Below, piece by piece: positions 42,966-52,362 of a DNA stretch of 64,000 nucleotides. Each line of letters opens with the position of its first letter. Positions within the stretch are counted from its first letter, which is position 1. Under the pieces are notes generated by a model. It was not told the DNA's origin. It did not search any database and saw only the letters and a list, made by a program, of their open reading frames with translations. Position numbers and translations under genes: made by a program. This stretch comes from Bog-159 sp963709155 (lineage in GTDB: Bacteria; Acidobacteriota; Terriglobia; Bryobacterales; Bryobacteraceae), in NCBI GenBank assembly GCA_963709155.1, contig CAVPVD010000007.1:248001-312000 (forward strand), in the 5' to 3' direction.

Positions 42966-45294
42966 GTGGCAGGTCCTCCGACGATTTGCCAACCATGATC
43001 TCAAAGTCGCCTGGAACAACGCGCCAATGCATGTCGCGGTCGAGTAACTGCAGATCTTCACGCGTTAATGTCAGGGTGACATTCTTCGTCTCGCCCGGCT
43101 GCAGGTCCACGCGCGCGAATCCGCGTAGCTGCTTCACCGGTGTCGAGACCGGACTCGTTGCCTCGTGCACGTACAACTGCACGGTTTCCGTTCCGGAGCG
43201 GTCGCCCGTGTTCTTGACCGCCACGCTGACGCGCGCCGAGCCTTCCGGCTGGATTTGAGGCGGCTCGATGCGCAGGTCGCTGTATGCAAAATGGGTGTAG
43301 CTCAAGCCGAAGCCAAACGGGTATAGAGGCGTTGCGGGCATATCGACATAACCTCGCTTTTCCTCCCGTATCCAGTAGGCTTTGCCTGGTTTGTAGTTGT
43401 AGTAGGCGGGCAACTGGCCGACGTGGCGCGGAATCGTAATTGCCAGCCGTCCGCTGGGATTGTAATCGCCGAACAAGACATCCGCAACCGCTTCCCCGCC
43501 GCGTTCGCCGGGCCGCCACGCTTCAACGACCGCCGGCACGTGTTCGGCCGTCCAGCGAGTGGAGAGCGGCCTGCCGTTTACCAGCACCACCACGGTGGGA
43601 GTTCCCGTTTCGTACACGGCCCTCACCAGGTCCTCCTGCACGCCCGTGAGGTCCAGGCTGGCTACGTCGTGGGCTTCGCCGTCCGTGGGAGGATCTTTTC
43701 GCTCGTCCACGCCGTTCTGGCCCTGGCTCTCTCCGACCACGACAATGGCCACGTCCGCGCTCTTGGCGGCGCGCGCAGCTTCGGCGAACCCGCTCTTGTC
43801 ACTGCCCAACACGCCGCAGCCTTTCACCGCGACAACCTTTGTTTGCGGGCCGGCGTTGGTTTTGATCCCTTCCAGAATCGTGACGACGTGTTGCAGGACT
43901 TTGTGCGGCGAATAATCCCCCAGTTGGTTCAGGATGTTCTCCGCGCCGGGGCCGATCACGGCTATCGACTTTAAGTTCTTCGCCAGAGGCAGCAGGTTCC
44001 GTTCATTCTTGAGCAGCACGATCCCTTCGCGGCCGGCTCGCAAGGCCAGGTCCCGATAGGGTTCCGAGTGAACCGTGCGGACGGCGCGATCCACGTCGAC
44101 ATAAGGGTTTTCAAAGAGCCCCAGACGAAACTTCAGGGCTAAGACCCGTCGCACTGCGCGATCCACCAGCGCCACCGGCACGCGCCCTTCCTCCACGTTC
44201 TCAATCAGGGGTCCCATATAGGCGGGTTCATAGGTGATGTCCAGATCGACTCCCGCCTTCAATGCCAGCGCACCCGCCTCCTTTTGTGTGCGCACGATGT
44301 GCTCGTAGATCAACGTCCCGAATCCGCCGCCTTCGCTCTCGACCACGCCCTGGAAGCCCAGTTCCTGCCTGAGGATGCCGGTCATCCATTTCTCGGAAGC
44401 GTGCGCGGGCACGTCCTCTATTTCCGGGTATCCGGCCATCACACCCAGGCCGCCGGCTTTGGTGATGGCCGCGGTCCAGGGGAGTAGGAAGTTCTCACGC
44501 AATGCGCGCTCCGATAATTCGATGGCGCCACGCTCCAGGCCGCTGGCAGGTTCACTTTGAGTGGGGAAATCCGTCAGCACGGCGATGACTTTGTCCGCGG
44601 CGGCTATATTGGTTCCCTGCGTGCCCCGTACAATATTCTCCGCGATGCGTGAATAAAGATAAGGGTCCTCCGTATAGGCTTCCTCATTTCTGCCCATTCG
44701 CGGATCGCGATCCAGTTCCAGCACCAGGGTCGAGAGCATATGGATGCCGACGGCTCTGGCCTCCGCCGCCGCGGCTGCGTAGACGGATCTCACCAGGCCG
44801 GGGTCGAACGTGCTACCGATGGCCAGCCCTTCCGGAAAGACCGTCGCCCCCGGAAACATGGCGCCATGCGTACCTTCCTCGTCTTCGAGCAAAGGGATCT
44901 TCAGGCGCGTCTCGGTGCGTGCAATCTTCTGCAGTTCGTTGAAATACTCAGCTTGCTGGCGGGCGCCCGCATGCAGAATCTCATTCGCCAGGGTGAAGAA
45001 TCCGGAGCCGGGACCAATCTCGCCGGTGTAACTTCCGGCAGCAAATCTCCGGCACGCCGCCGTCTTCGCCGGGATATCCTTCCCCAGTTGATTCACATAA
45101 ACGCACGGCAGGTTAAGCTGCCCGACTTTCTCCTTGAGTGTCATGCGCCGCATCAAGTCGTCGATACGTTCCGCAACGGGCCGTTTCGCGTCGAGGTAGG
45201 CCGGCAGTTCGCGGCCGGCCTGGGCGGCGATCGCCGGTCGATGGACCAGCGCCGCGCCTGCTGCGGTCACGATCCACAAGATCTTCTTCAGCAC
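42937..45294 (-). CDS. Glycoside hydrolase family 3 beta-glycosidase
   Basis: A 785-residue secreted enzyme: signal peptide (KILWIVTAAGAALVHRPAIA), an (alpha/beta)8 domain with KEKVGQLNLP and LELDRDPRMGRNEEAYTEDP, the (alpha/beta)6 sandwich with ADVAIVVVGES and GRPLSTRW, and a fibronectin type III end (GFGLSYTHFAYSDL). At the usual nucleophile motif (SDW/SDxxG) it reads GVVESEGGGF, with Glu321 in place of Asp. This substitution would be read by a computer search as unusual, but a whole subfamily seems to share it. Likely acts on beta-glucosides or xylosides. Confidence 0.9.
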   Translation of the reverse strand: MLKKILWIVTAAGAALVHRPAIAAQAGRELPAYLDAKRPVAERIDDLMRRMTLKEKVGQLNLPCVYVNQLGKDIPAKTAACRRFAAGSYTGEIGPGSGFFTLANEILHAGARQQAEYFNELQKIARTETRLKIPLLEDEEGTHGAMFPGATVFPEGLAIGSTFDPGLVRSVYAAAAAEARAVGIHMLSTLVLELDRDPRMGRNEEAYTEDPYLYSRIAENIVRGTQGTNIAAADKVIAVLTDFPTQSEPASGLERGAIELSERALRENFLLPWTAAITKAGGLGVMAGYPEIEDVPAHASEKWMTGILRQELGFQGVVESEGGGFGTLIYEHIVRTQKEAGALALKAGVDLDITYEPAYMGPLIENVEEGRVPVALVDRAVRRVLALKFRLGLFENPYVDVDRAVRTVHSEPYRDLALRAGREGIVLLKNERNLLPLAKNLKSIAVIGPGAENILNQLGDYSPHKVLQHVVTILEGIKTNAGPQTKVVAVKGCGVLGSDKSGFAEAARAAKSADVAIVVVGESQGQNGVDERKDPPTDGEAHDVASLDLTGVQEDLVRAVYETGTPTVVVLVNGRPLSTRWTAEHVPAVVEAWRPGERGGEAVADVLFGDYNPSGRLAITIPRHVGQLPAYYNYKPGKAYWIREEKRGYVDMPATPLYPFGFGLSYTHFAYSDLRIEPPQIQPEGSARVSVAVKNTGDRSGTETVQLYVHEATSPVSTPVKQLRGFARVDLQPGETKNVTLTLTREDLQLLDRDMHWRVVPGDFEIMVGKSSEDLPLNGVLKVVP

Positions 45295-45363
45295 GACTCA
45301 CCTCCCGCGGGCAAGACAAGTAAACCATAGAATACACTCGTCCGTCGCGTGGTAGGCTTGGGC

Positions 45364-46656
45364 ATGTTTGGATTTCGACTGCTGCTCGCGTGCGGGATCG
45401 TCGAGGTCTTCGCCGCGCGTGCGCCGGCCGCGGAATTCCGCGCCTCGGCCGTGAAAGTGGATATCACTCCATCGGCCAGCAAGTGGCTCGCGGGCTATCC
45501 GGCGCGTCAGTCCACGGGCGTGCACGATCGCCTTTACCACCGCATCGTAGCCATGGACGACGGACATACGCAGTTCTTCCTGGTTTCCTCCGATCTTTGC
45601 CTGTTCGCGCCCTCCGTGTACGATGAGGCTACCGCGCAGTTGAAGAAGGAAACTGGAATCGAACCCCTGCAGGTCTGGTGGACAGTGACTCACACGCACT
45701 CCGCGCCGGAGGTCGGCCCCCACGGCCTCTTGAAGCTCATGATGCCCGAGCGCTACAACCACGAAACGGACCCTGCGTACACGGCCTCGGTGGAGAGATC
45801 CCTGATCGACGGCATCCGTAAGGCCCGCAGCGAGCTCGTTCCGGCACGCCTGGCCTTTGGCACCGGATACTCGGCCGCCAACATCAATCGGCGCGCGCGA
45901 GACGTGGACGGCCGGATTTCGCTAGGCCTGAATCCGGACGGACCGGCAGACCGGCAGATCGGACTGATCCGGCTCGAGCGCCCGGATGGCTCTCTCATTG
46001 CCTTGATCGCCAATTACTCGATGCACGGTACGGCGCTAGGTCCTCAGAACACGCTGATCAGCGGCGACGCGCCAGGTATCGTCGAGAGTTATGTCGAAGA
46101 AAAGCTCGGCGCGCCCATGTTATACATCAACGGCGCCGCCGGTGACCTGGCGCCGATTTACACCGTGCAGGAAGACTTTCGCGCCGCCCATATCACCGAG
46201 TTCAACGTCCTGCTGGGAGACCGCATCCTGGCCGCCAACCGTTCGCTCGCGCCGGCCGGCGCGGAAGTCAGCATCAGGGAGGGCGAGCGGTTTGTAGAGA
46301 CTCCCCGCCGCAAAGGCTTCGGCTGGGACGATTCCCTGGGCAATTATCTGCAGGCCGGCAAGGGCGAATCCGGCACCATCCGGTTTCCCATCCGGTTTGC
46401 GATGATCAACGACACTCTGGCCTTATGGTCGGCACCGGTCGAGCTATTTTGTGAGATCTCGATGAATATACGAAGCCATTCGCCTTATCCGCAGACGTTT
46501 TACTTCGGCTATGCGAACGGCTGGCTCGGCTATCTGGCTACCCGGCAGGCCTTTTCGGAGGGCGGCTACGAGACCCAGACGAATCCATTCACCGGCCGGG
46601 TGGAAGAGGATCTGACCCAGACCGTTTTGACGTACCTGCAGGGCCACGGCCGGTAG
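45364..46656 (+). CDS. Neutral/alkaline ceramidase-like secreted hydrolase
   Basis: A 430-residue exported protein matching the N-terminal catalytic part of neutral ceramidases: AVKVDITPSASKWLAGYPAR, VWWTVTHTHSAPEV with zinc-binding His residues, and GPQNTLISGDAPGIVESYVE. The family cleaves the amide bond of ceramide; acidobacterial members are shorter than the animal and Pseudomonas enzymes (about 650-750 residues) and lack the C-terminal Ig-like domain, so their natural substrate is uncertain. The start at 45364 is the first ATG; a GTG at 45349 is also in frame. Confidence 0.85.
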   Translation: MFGFRLLLACGIVEVFAARAPAAEFRASAVKVDITPSASKWLAGYPARQSTGVHDRLYHRIVAMDDGHTQFFLVSSDLCLFAPSVYDEATAQLKKETGIEPLQVWWTVTHTHSAPEVGPHGLLKLMMPERYNHETDPAYTASVERSLIDGIRKARSELVPARLAFGTGYSAANINRRARDVDGRISLGLNPDGPADRQIGLIRLERPDGSLIALIANYSMHGTALGPQNTLISGDAPGIVESYVEEKLGAPMLYINGAAGDLAPIYTVQEDFRAAHITEFNVLLGDRILAANRSLAPAGAEVSIREGERFVETPRRKGFGWDDSLGNYLQAGKGESGTIRFPIRFAMINDTLALWSAPVELFCEISMNIRSHSPYPQTFYFGYANGWLGYLATRQAFSEGGYETQTNPFTGRVEEDLTQTVLTYLQGHGR

Positions 46657-46693
46657 GGCGATTCCAGCTTCAACGCGGCAAACATGCCGCGTC

Positions 46694-47731
46694 TTACTTC
46701 TCCTTGACGGGGACCAGCGTGGTTCCCATGTCGCTGGGCGAGGACTGTACGCGGATGCTGCCGGCGGGCGGCTCAGGCATGCCGCTGCTGATCTCCGGCG
46801 GCCGGACGGCCGTGCTGCGCGCGTGCGGGCGCTGTCCAACCTGCCGTTGCTGCAGGGCGGCGCGCAGTTGTTGCTCGGGCACTTCCAACGAGAGCGAGAG
46901 GCGCTTTCCATCCACCTTGAAGTTCATGTCTTCGAGACTCAGGGCGGTTTTCTCCTGGGTCTGAACGACTCCGGCGAACCAGCGCAGCCCATCCGCCATA
47001 TCGGCGACGTCCTTGTCGTTGCGCATGGTCATTTCGGCGGAAAGCTCGAAATCCGGGCTGAGCCGTACGCCGCCGGTGAAAGAATCCGTGCGCTCCAGCC
47101 ACTTCAGTGAGAGGCCGATCGGCGCTTTCGCGGGGGCGGTCAGCGCTCCTGCGGAGACCATCCAGGCGTCGAATTGGCCTTCGAAACGCGCCAGCCCCTC
47201 GGCCAGCACGGGTGAAGGAGGAGTATTCTGCCCACGGCGGCGAATGGCGGCCTTCACGTCGGCGGTTTGCCCGATCACGGCGATGGATCCTTCGAGAAAT
47301 GCCACTACCACGCCATTTCCGGAAGAGAGGATCGGTACGCCGAGGTAATCGCTCTTGACGCCGCGGAAGGCGCCCATGGATTCGATCCAGGCGGGATCGA
47401 GCAAACCGCGGACGATGACCAGCGAGGGCGCCGCCTTGCCGGGCGCCGGGGGCGCACCGCTGGCGAAGACAACCTCCTGCGCGTAGTGGCTCCAATCGAG
47501 CGCGCCGAGACCACCTTCGGGTTCCTGCCAGGTAGGCCGGAAGCTGGCCACTTCGGCTCGCATTTGCGGGGACATCGCCTGGCCAATCGGGGATGCGGCG
47601 ATGCGGTCCATGTTGACTTCCATGACGACGCGCGCGTCGGGCATGATAAGTTCCAACATGGCTGGATCGGCGGCGGCTGCCAGACCAGGCAGGAACGCCG
47701 CAACTGCAAACAGACTACGCCAATCGGCCAT
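46694..47731 (-). CDS. Exported hypothetical protein
   Basis: A 345-residue protein with a signal peptide (SLFAVAAFLPGLAAA). The body reads as repeats of beta-alpha-beta type (ARVVMEVNMDRIAASPIGQAM, DYLGVPILSSGNGVVVAFLE), ending in a Pro/Arg/Gln tail from about residue 290. The layout, in which a protein opens with LIPDARVVMEVN-like strands, is common in Acidobacteria and resembles fragments of DUF3352-type proteins. No catalytic motif is seen. Function unknown. Confidence 0.65.
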   Translation of the reverse strand: MADWRSLFAVAAFLPGLAAAADPAMLELIMPDARVVMEVNMDRIAASPIGQAMSPQMRAEVASFRPTWQEPEGGLGALDWSHYAQEVVFASGAPPAPGKAAPSLVIVRGLLDPAWIESMGAFRGVKSDYLGVPILSSGNGVVVAFLEGSIAVIGQTADVKAAIRRRGQNTPPSPVLAEGLARFEGQFDAWMVSAGALTAPAKAPIGLSLKWLERTDSFTGGVRLSPDFELSAEMTMRNDKDVADMADGLRWFAGVVQTQEKTALSLEDMNFKVDGKRLSLSLEVPEQQLRAALQQRQVGQRPHARSTAVRPPEISSGMPEPPAGSIRVQSSPSDMGTTLVPVKEK

Positions 47732-47864
47732 AACACGTCTCCTCTCTTAAGGAATTAGCATCCTGAAGTTATCTGGAACAAGTCCACGATAGTTAGTTGC
47801 CGTCCGCGCTTACAACATTTGCCATCACGCGGGGTTTGAAATCGTAGCAAGGGAAAGGGACATC

Positions 47865-48956
47865 ATGGCCAAAATCTCCATTCAGCACCTTTGCCGGCAT
47901 TTCGGGTCCGTTGCGGCTATCGCATTGGCGATGCCGGGCGCCTATGCCGCGGCGCAGGGCAACCCGGCGTTCGGCTCGGGAAAAAGCGCCGCCTGCGCGA
48001 ATCCAGGTGTATACATTTTCGTCGGCGGCACGGGCGGTTTTGATGGCCTCCAAAATGGCGGCCAGTTCACCGAGCTACTCCAAACGGGCCATGTGGGTCT
48101 CTACGAGCATGCCACGGCGGTCGCCGCGGCCGAACAGCCACCGGCCGTCATTCAGAACATCGAGAGCGTGTTCGCCGGAACCGGACCCGGCCAGGCTGAA
48201 CTCGGGCAGGTTGGCTGGAATTACTTCACGCTTCCGCCGAGCTACGGTTACTATCAGGCGGTATACACACAAAACGGACTACATCCATCGGAAGCTAATG
48301 TGGACACACCATCCGATGCCGTCCGTCCGGGACAATTGGAGGAGGCGCTGGAGGTTTGGCGGGAATACGTGGATGCGGCCAGGAGTGTGGGAATCGAAAC
48401 TGTCGCTCCAATCGTGGGCCCGAACGGCGCGAATGAACCCAAACTGGGAGATCACGTCTTTGGTACCAACCCCTACTACGCGCTCGAGCGCGGTGAAGCG
48501 CTTTACGGCAAAGCCATCGCGTTCGATGTTCCGCCCAACTTTTTCCTGACGGGCGGAAGCGGCCCCGGTTACCAGAAGTTCATTCTGCAGGCCATCCAAT
48601 GGGGCAATGAACACGCCTTGCGTACCACCATGTTACTCTCTCCTTACCCTTGGCCCACTAACTCCGAAGGCCAGCCGGACACTTTCCGTCAATTCACTAA
48701 CAACACTTTCAGCGAGGATACGCAGACGTTTGTCAGCTTGCTGGCGCGCTACCTGGCAATCCCGTCACAATGGTCGGTCAACAATTACGAGGATCCGTAT
48801 CCTCACGATACGCCCGCTGTGGCGCCCGAGGACGCGGCAAACACCACGACAGCCGTGGGTCTTTGGCTGGCCAAAAATGCGCCGGTTTATGTGCACGGTC
48901 CGAACGACCAGGGGGCTTTCTGCGTACCGGCGACTCCTACAGCGGAAAGGCCTTAA
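47865..48956 (+). CDS. Secreted hypothetical protein
   Basis: A 363-residue exported protein (signal SVAAIALAMPGAYAAAQ). Stretches such as VYIFVGGTGGFDGLQNGG, VWREYVDAARSVGIETVAPI and AIQWGNEHALRTTMLLSPY suggest an alpha/beta barrel like a glycosidase or polysaccharide deacetylase-like protein, but I cannot place it. It ends converging with the membrane protein gene, 4 nt overlap. Its upstream region (47732-47864) is the shared promoter with the divergent gene. Confidence 0.6.
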   Translation: MAKISIQHLCRHFGSVAAIALAMPGAYAAAQGNPAFGSGKSAACANPGVYIFVGGTGGFDGLQNGGQFTELLQTGHVGLYEHATAVAAAEQPPAVIQNIESVFAGTGPGQAELGQVGWNYFTLPPSYGYYQAVYTQNGLHPSEANVDTPSDAVRPGQLEEALEVWREYVDAARSVGIETVAPIVGPNGANEPKLGDHVFGTNPYYALERGEALYGKAIAFDVPPNFFLTGGSGPGYQKFILQAIQWGNEHALRTTMLLSPYPWPTNSEGQPDTFRQFTNNTFSEDTQTFVSLLARYLAIPSQWSVNNYEDPYPHDTPAVAPEDAANTTTAVGLWLAKNAPVYVHGPNDQGAFCVPATPTAERP

Positions 48957-50491
48957 GGGGACTTAGAGTAGAGCAACCAGCCGGGCAGCTCCGGATCTTT
49001 AACTTGGTATTTATATTCGGGCAGATAGCGCATCAAGTTATATCCGAATACCAGCGGGGCGCCGTCGCTCGAAAAGGCGACGATGCGCGGATCGCGGGGA
49101 ATGTAGGCCCGGAAATCCGCGCCGCTGAGAGCTTCTCCGGCCATCAAGCGGTCGGCTATGCCGAAGCCGTAATGCCGGAACTGGTGCTCGGCGTAAAAGT
49201 GCGACAGGGGGAACCAGGGAAAGTACGCTTCGCCCGGGTGGCGCTTCAGGTATTCGAAGGCGATGGTCTGCGGAGATTGCGGCAACTGCCTGGCGCGCGC
49301 GGGGATATCGAGGATCAGAGGAGCTTCGGAAACGGCTACCGACAGGGTCATGGCTACTAATGCCGATAACGCCAGCCGCCGCGCGGAACCGCTCGCGGCG
49401 ATATGGGAAGCCTCCGCCAGCAGGACGGTCAGTCCGCAAGTTAGAAAGAAAAGAGCAAAACTCAGGCTATTCACGTCGCCGCCGGTTTTGGCGCGGCCGG
49501 CGATCGAAAACGGCAACAAGGCGATGCCTACCAGGAGCAACGGCGCCGCGCGGCTGGAGGCCAGGGCGCGCAGGCCGGGTCCGTTAAGGCGACCGCTCGT
49601 CCATAGAAACGCCGCGCACGTCAACAAAAGGACCGGCACCGGCATGGACACGCGGATAAAGCTCCGCAAGGCTTGGATGGCGCTCAAGATACGCGACGGT
49701 TCATTCCAGGGATGGTGCGCGGGCAACCAGATCAAACAGTGATAGAGGCGCTGGGGGCCTTCGGCCAGCAAGGCCGCGGCACCGGCCAGAGTGCCGGCCG
49801 CAACCAACCACAGCAGATAGCGCAGGGCTCGCGCGCGCCCTTCGGCCAGCCACAGATATACCAGGATCGCGATCGGAACCGGAAGAAATGGCTGCTTCGA
49901 GAAAACGGCCAGTACCGCGCACAGGGCGGAAACGGGCAGCGCCGCGCGCCATTTTTGGGGCGCGTAGACAGCGGCGCAAGCGAATGCGCCGAGCGCCAGA
50001 CCCGGCCCATCGGCATGAATGTTGAAGCATGAGTATTTGAGCGGTTCCAGATAACAGATCAGGAATCCGGCCGTTAGGAAAGCCAGCGGGTCGGCCGAAC
50101 TCCGGCCGGCTTTGGATGGCGCAAAGTGCAGGAGCGCCACCGCGGAAAAGCAGAGCAGCGTGGTGATCGCGGCGCCTGCCAGCACCGCGCTATTTGGCGT
50201 GGAAAACCAGGTGGCAGGCAGATACACGATGGCGACCAGGGGGCCATAAAGTGTGCTATAGAGCGGCCCCCCAGGAGGGAACATGACGTAATAGTCGATG
50301 CCGTGGGCGAGCGCTAACGACGGCATGAGGCGGGCGGCGTTGACATTCCAGAACGGCGTCTCGAGCAGGCGGTGACAGACGACCAGGAACAGGATCAAGG
50401 CCGCGGCCGCCACGCCGATGCGATACGGAAGGCCGCGCGTTTCCGAATCGCGGGGCAGCATGGTTGGGTCTGAGACGAGATCGTTGGGCAT
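48953..50491 (-). CDS. Polytopic membrane glycosyltransferase-like protein
   Basis: A 512-residue integral membrane protein with about eleven hydrophobic helices. It resembles DUF2029/GT39/GT87-like polyprenol-dependent mannosyltransferases in layout: a first helix, then a periplasmic loop with ARLMPSLALAHGIDYYVMFPPGG, then clustered helices and a final soluble domain. No catalytic Asp pair can be pointed to with certainty. Its neighbour on the other side is a sigma-factor gene in the opposite direction. Confidence 0.65.
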   Translation of the reverse strand: MPNDLVSDPTMLPRDSETRGLPYRIGVAAAALILFLVVCHRLLETPFWNVNAARLMPSLALAHGIDYYVMFPPGGPLYSTLYGPLVAIVYLPATWFSTPNSAVLAGAAITTLLCFSAVALLHFAPSKAGRSSADPLAFLTAGFLICYLEPLKYSCFNIHADGPGLALGAFACAAVYAPQKWRAALPVSALCAVLAVFSKQPFLPVPIAILVYLWLAEGRARALRYLLWLVAAGTLAGAAALLAEGPQRLYHCLIWLPAHHPWNEPSRILSAIQALRSFIRVSMPVPVLLLTCAAFLWTSGRLNGPGLRALASSRAAPLLLVGIALLPFSIAGRAKTGGDVNSLSFALFFLTCGLTVLLAEASHIAASGSARRLALSALVAMTLSVAVSEAPLILDIPARARQLPQSPQTIAFEYLKRHPGEAYFPWFPLSHFYAEHQFRHYGFGIADRLMAGEALSGADFRAYIPRDPRIVAFSSDGAPLVFGYNLMRYLPEYKYQVKDPELPGWLLYSKSP

Positions 50492-50688
50492 GCGGTGATC
50501 GGCGCGTATGCGGGCGGTCCGTAAAGACTTGGACGCGGAGGCCCGCCGTTCAGCTTATGGTAAGGCATGCTTCTGGCCGCCGCAAGCGTGCTACCTACAA
50601 TGCTACCCACAAGCGGGACTTAAAAGTCCAGCCGAAAAAAACTGTGAACAAAATGCCGTGCTGGGGAATGTACAATATGGAGGCCTGC

Positions 50689-51273
50689 ATGCTGTCTCGT
50701 TTGGCAGATCTGATTGCCCTCCCCGTCCGCTCCCGGCCTTTGGCGGATCGGGACGGTAGCCGTGCCAAGCTGGAAAACGAGGTCGCCAGACTCTTCGACC
50801 AGTTCAGGGACCCGCTGCTGCGGTACATGTGGAACTGCGGCTTGCCGATGCAGGAGGGCGAGGAAGTCGTACAGGATGTATTCCTCTCGCTGTTCCAGCA
50901 TCTCGGCCGCGGCAAACCGCTGGACAACGTTCGTGGCTGGCTGTTCCGGGTAGCTCACAACCTGGCATTGCGACGACGGGATCGCCGTCGCCGGGCGGCG
51001 GAAGTGGGCGCGCATGCGATTGCCGGCGATCTGGGCATCGATCCGGCCCCCAATCCCGAAGACCTGGTCGTCCATATTCAAACGCGGCGGCGTCTGCTGG
51101 CCATTGTGGCGGCTTTGCCGGAGCAGGATCGCCGATGTCTTTTTCTGCGGGCCAGCGGGCTGCGGTACCGGGAGATCGCCGGCATCGTCGATATGTCCCT
51201 CGGCGCCGTCTCCATCTCTCTGGCCAAAACACTGGCGCGCATCGCGCGCTCCCTAGAAAGCGGCGGCTTATGA
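50689..51273 (+). CDS. ECF-type RNA polymerase sigma factor
   Basis: A 194-residue sigma factor. Region 2 is RLFDQFRDPLLRYMWNCGL and EEVVQDVFLSLFQHL with the promoter-melting helix; region 4 is LLAIVAALPEQDRRCLFLRA followed by the HTH GLRYREIAGIVDMSLGAVSI. The start at 50689 was chosen because GGAGG sits five bases upstream, whereas ATGs at 50668 and 50677 lack this spacing. The stop overlaps the next gene's ATG by 4 nt, so it is made with its anti-sigma factor. Confidence 0.9.
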   Translation: MLSRLADLIALPVRSRPLADRDGSRAKLENEVARLFDQFRDPLLRYMWNCGLPMQEGEEVVQDVFLSLFQHLGRGKPLDNVRGWLFRVAHNLALRRRDRRRRAAEVGAHAIAGDLGIDPAPNPEDLVVHIQTRRRLLAIVAALPEQDRRCLFLRASGLRYREIAGIVDMSLGAVSISLAKTLARIARSLESGGL

Positions 51274-52064
51274 AAGACGCGGATTCTCATCTAACCGACG
51301 AGCAATTGCTACTCCATATTGACGGAGAACTCTCAAAGCGCGACGAGCGGTTTGCGCGGACGCATCTGGCGGCCTGCTGGCAATGCCGCACCCGCAGACA
51401 GGAATTCCAGGATGCGATTGCTCATTTTGTGCATGCTTATCAAGGGGAATTCGATCCCAAACTGCCGCCGATCGACGGCCCGCGCGCATTGCTGCAGGCC
51501 CGCCTGACGGATCTTTCCGCCAGGAAACTCCGGCCAGGGCTGTTTTCCGCCACGCGACTCGCAATCGCAGCCACGGTCTGCGCGGTTCTGGTTCTCGGCT
51601 TCCTTCTCGCCCGGCGGGAGCCGCGGCGACGGAATCCCGCGAGAATGCAAAGCGCCGTGATTCTGATTCCCGACGCCCGGCTGACCCCCGGCGCGGCGCT
51701 GCTCGTCAGTCAACTGGCGGTATGCGCGGAGCCGAACACCAAGAACAAGGCGGTGGCGCCGGCCATGCGGCAGCGTGTTTTCGAGGAATACGGAATCCGG
51801 GAGGCCGATCCGCGTGCGTATGAGGTCGATTATCTGGTGACGCCGGCTTTGGGCGGCGCCGACGATATTCATAATCTGTGGCCCCACTCCTACTCATCCA
51901 CGGTCTGGAATGCGCGCGTAAAGGACGAGTTAGAGGACCGGCTGCGCGAGATGGTGTGCGATGGCACGATCGATTTGACGGAGGCGCAACGGGAAATCGC
52001 CTCCAACTGGATTGGCGCGTATAAGAAGTATTTTCATAGAGAAACGCCGTTAGACGACAGGTAG
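51270..52064 (+). CDS. Zinc-finger anti-sigma factor with HNH-like C-terminal domain
   Basis: A 264-residue single-pass membrane protein. The N-terminal ZAS/zf-HC2 domain has HLAACWQC (HxxxCxxC) and would bind the sigma factor on the cytoplasmic side. A membrane helix (LAIAATVCAVLVLGFLLA) lies near 95-112. The C-terminal 80 residues read VDYLVTPALGGADDIHNLWP and later KDELEDRLREMVCDG, TEAQREIASNWIGAYKKYF, which follow the layout of HNH-endonuclease-like proteins, but the first catalytic His is Tyr. It would lie outside the inner membrane, where it might act as the sensor rather than a nuclease. Confidence 0.8.
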   Translation: MKDADSHLTDEQLLLHIDGELSKRDERFARTHLAACWQCRTRRQEFQDAIAHFVHAYQGEFDPKLPPIDGPRALLQARLTDLSARKLRPGLFSATRLAIAATVCAVLVLGFLLARREPRRRNPARMQSAVILIPDARLTPGAALLVSQLAVCAEPNTKNKAVAPAMRQRVFEEYGIREADPRAYEVDYLVTPALGGADDIHNLWPHSYSSTVWNARVKDELEDRLREMVCDGTIDLTEAQREIASNWIGAYKKYFHRETPLDDR

Positions 52065-52153
52065 GGACAGAAAACTCAAAATGGGTTGCTGCGCGGACCG
52101 AACCCTTAAGTTTTATCGACGCACTCGGCGTCCGGCTCTCCTGAAAACCCTGG

Positions 52154-52324
52154 TCAGCGGCTCTCGCGAAGGGGAATATTCAAGAACTCCAAGCCAAGCC
52201 GTTGGAAGTGCTCGGGGTACGCCATCCCCTCCGGCAGTTGATACGGGCGCTGGCTGCGGTGATGCTTCAGGTGGTTGGCCAGTCGATAGCCCAGATGCCA
52301 ATTGATCGTAGCGGGTTGTCCCAA
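52154..52324 (-). CDS. 56-residue protein, probable TTG start
   Basis: A short frame starting TTG at 52324 behind a good ribosome site (GGAAAGGAGAAC). The product reads NWHLGYRLANHLKHHRSQRP, then LPEGMAYPEHFQRLGLEFLN and ends LRESR. The His/Arg-rich helix and the conserved look of the middle speak for a real protein. It follows the STGPKTPEGK-type gene on the same strand, 39 nt downstream. Not recognised. Confidence 0.5.
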   Translation of the reverse strand: MGQPATINWHLGYRLANHLKHHRSQRPYQLPEGMAYPEHFQRLGLEFLNIPLRESR

Positions 52325-52362
52325 GCGGTTCTCCTTTCCCTCTTACTTAGCTTGTTTCCAGT

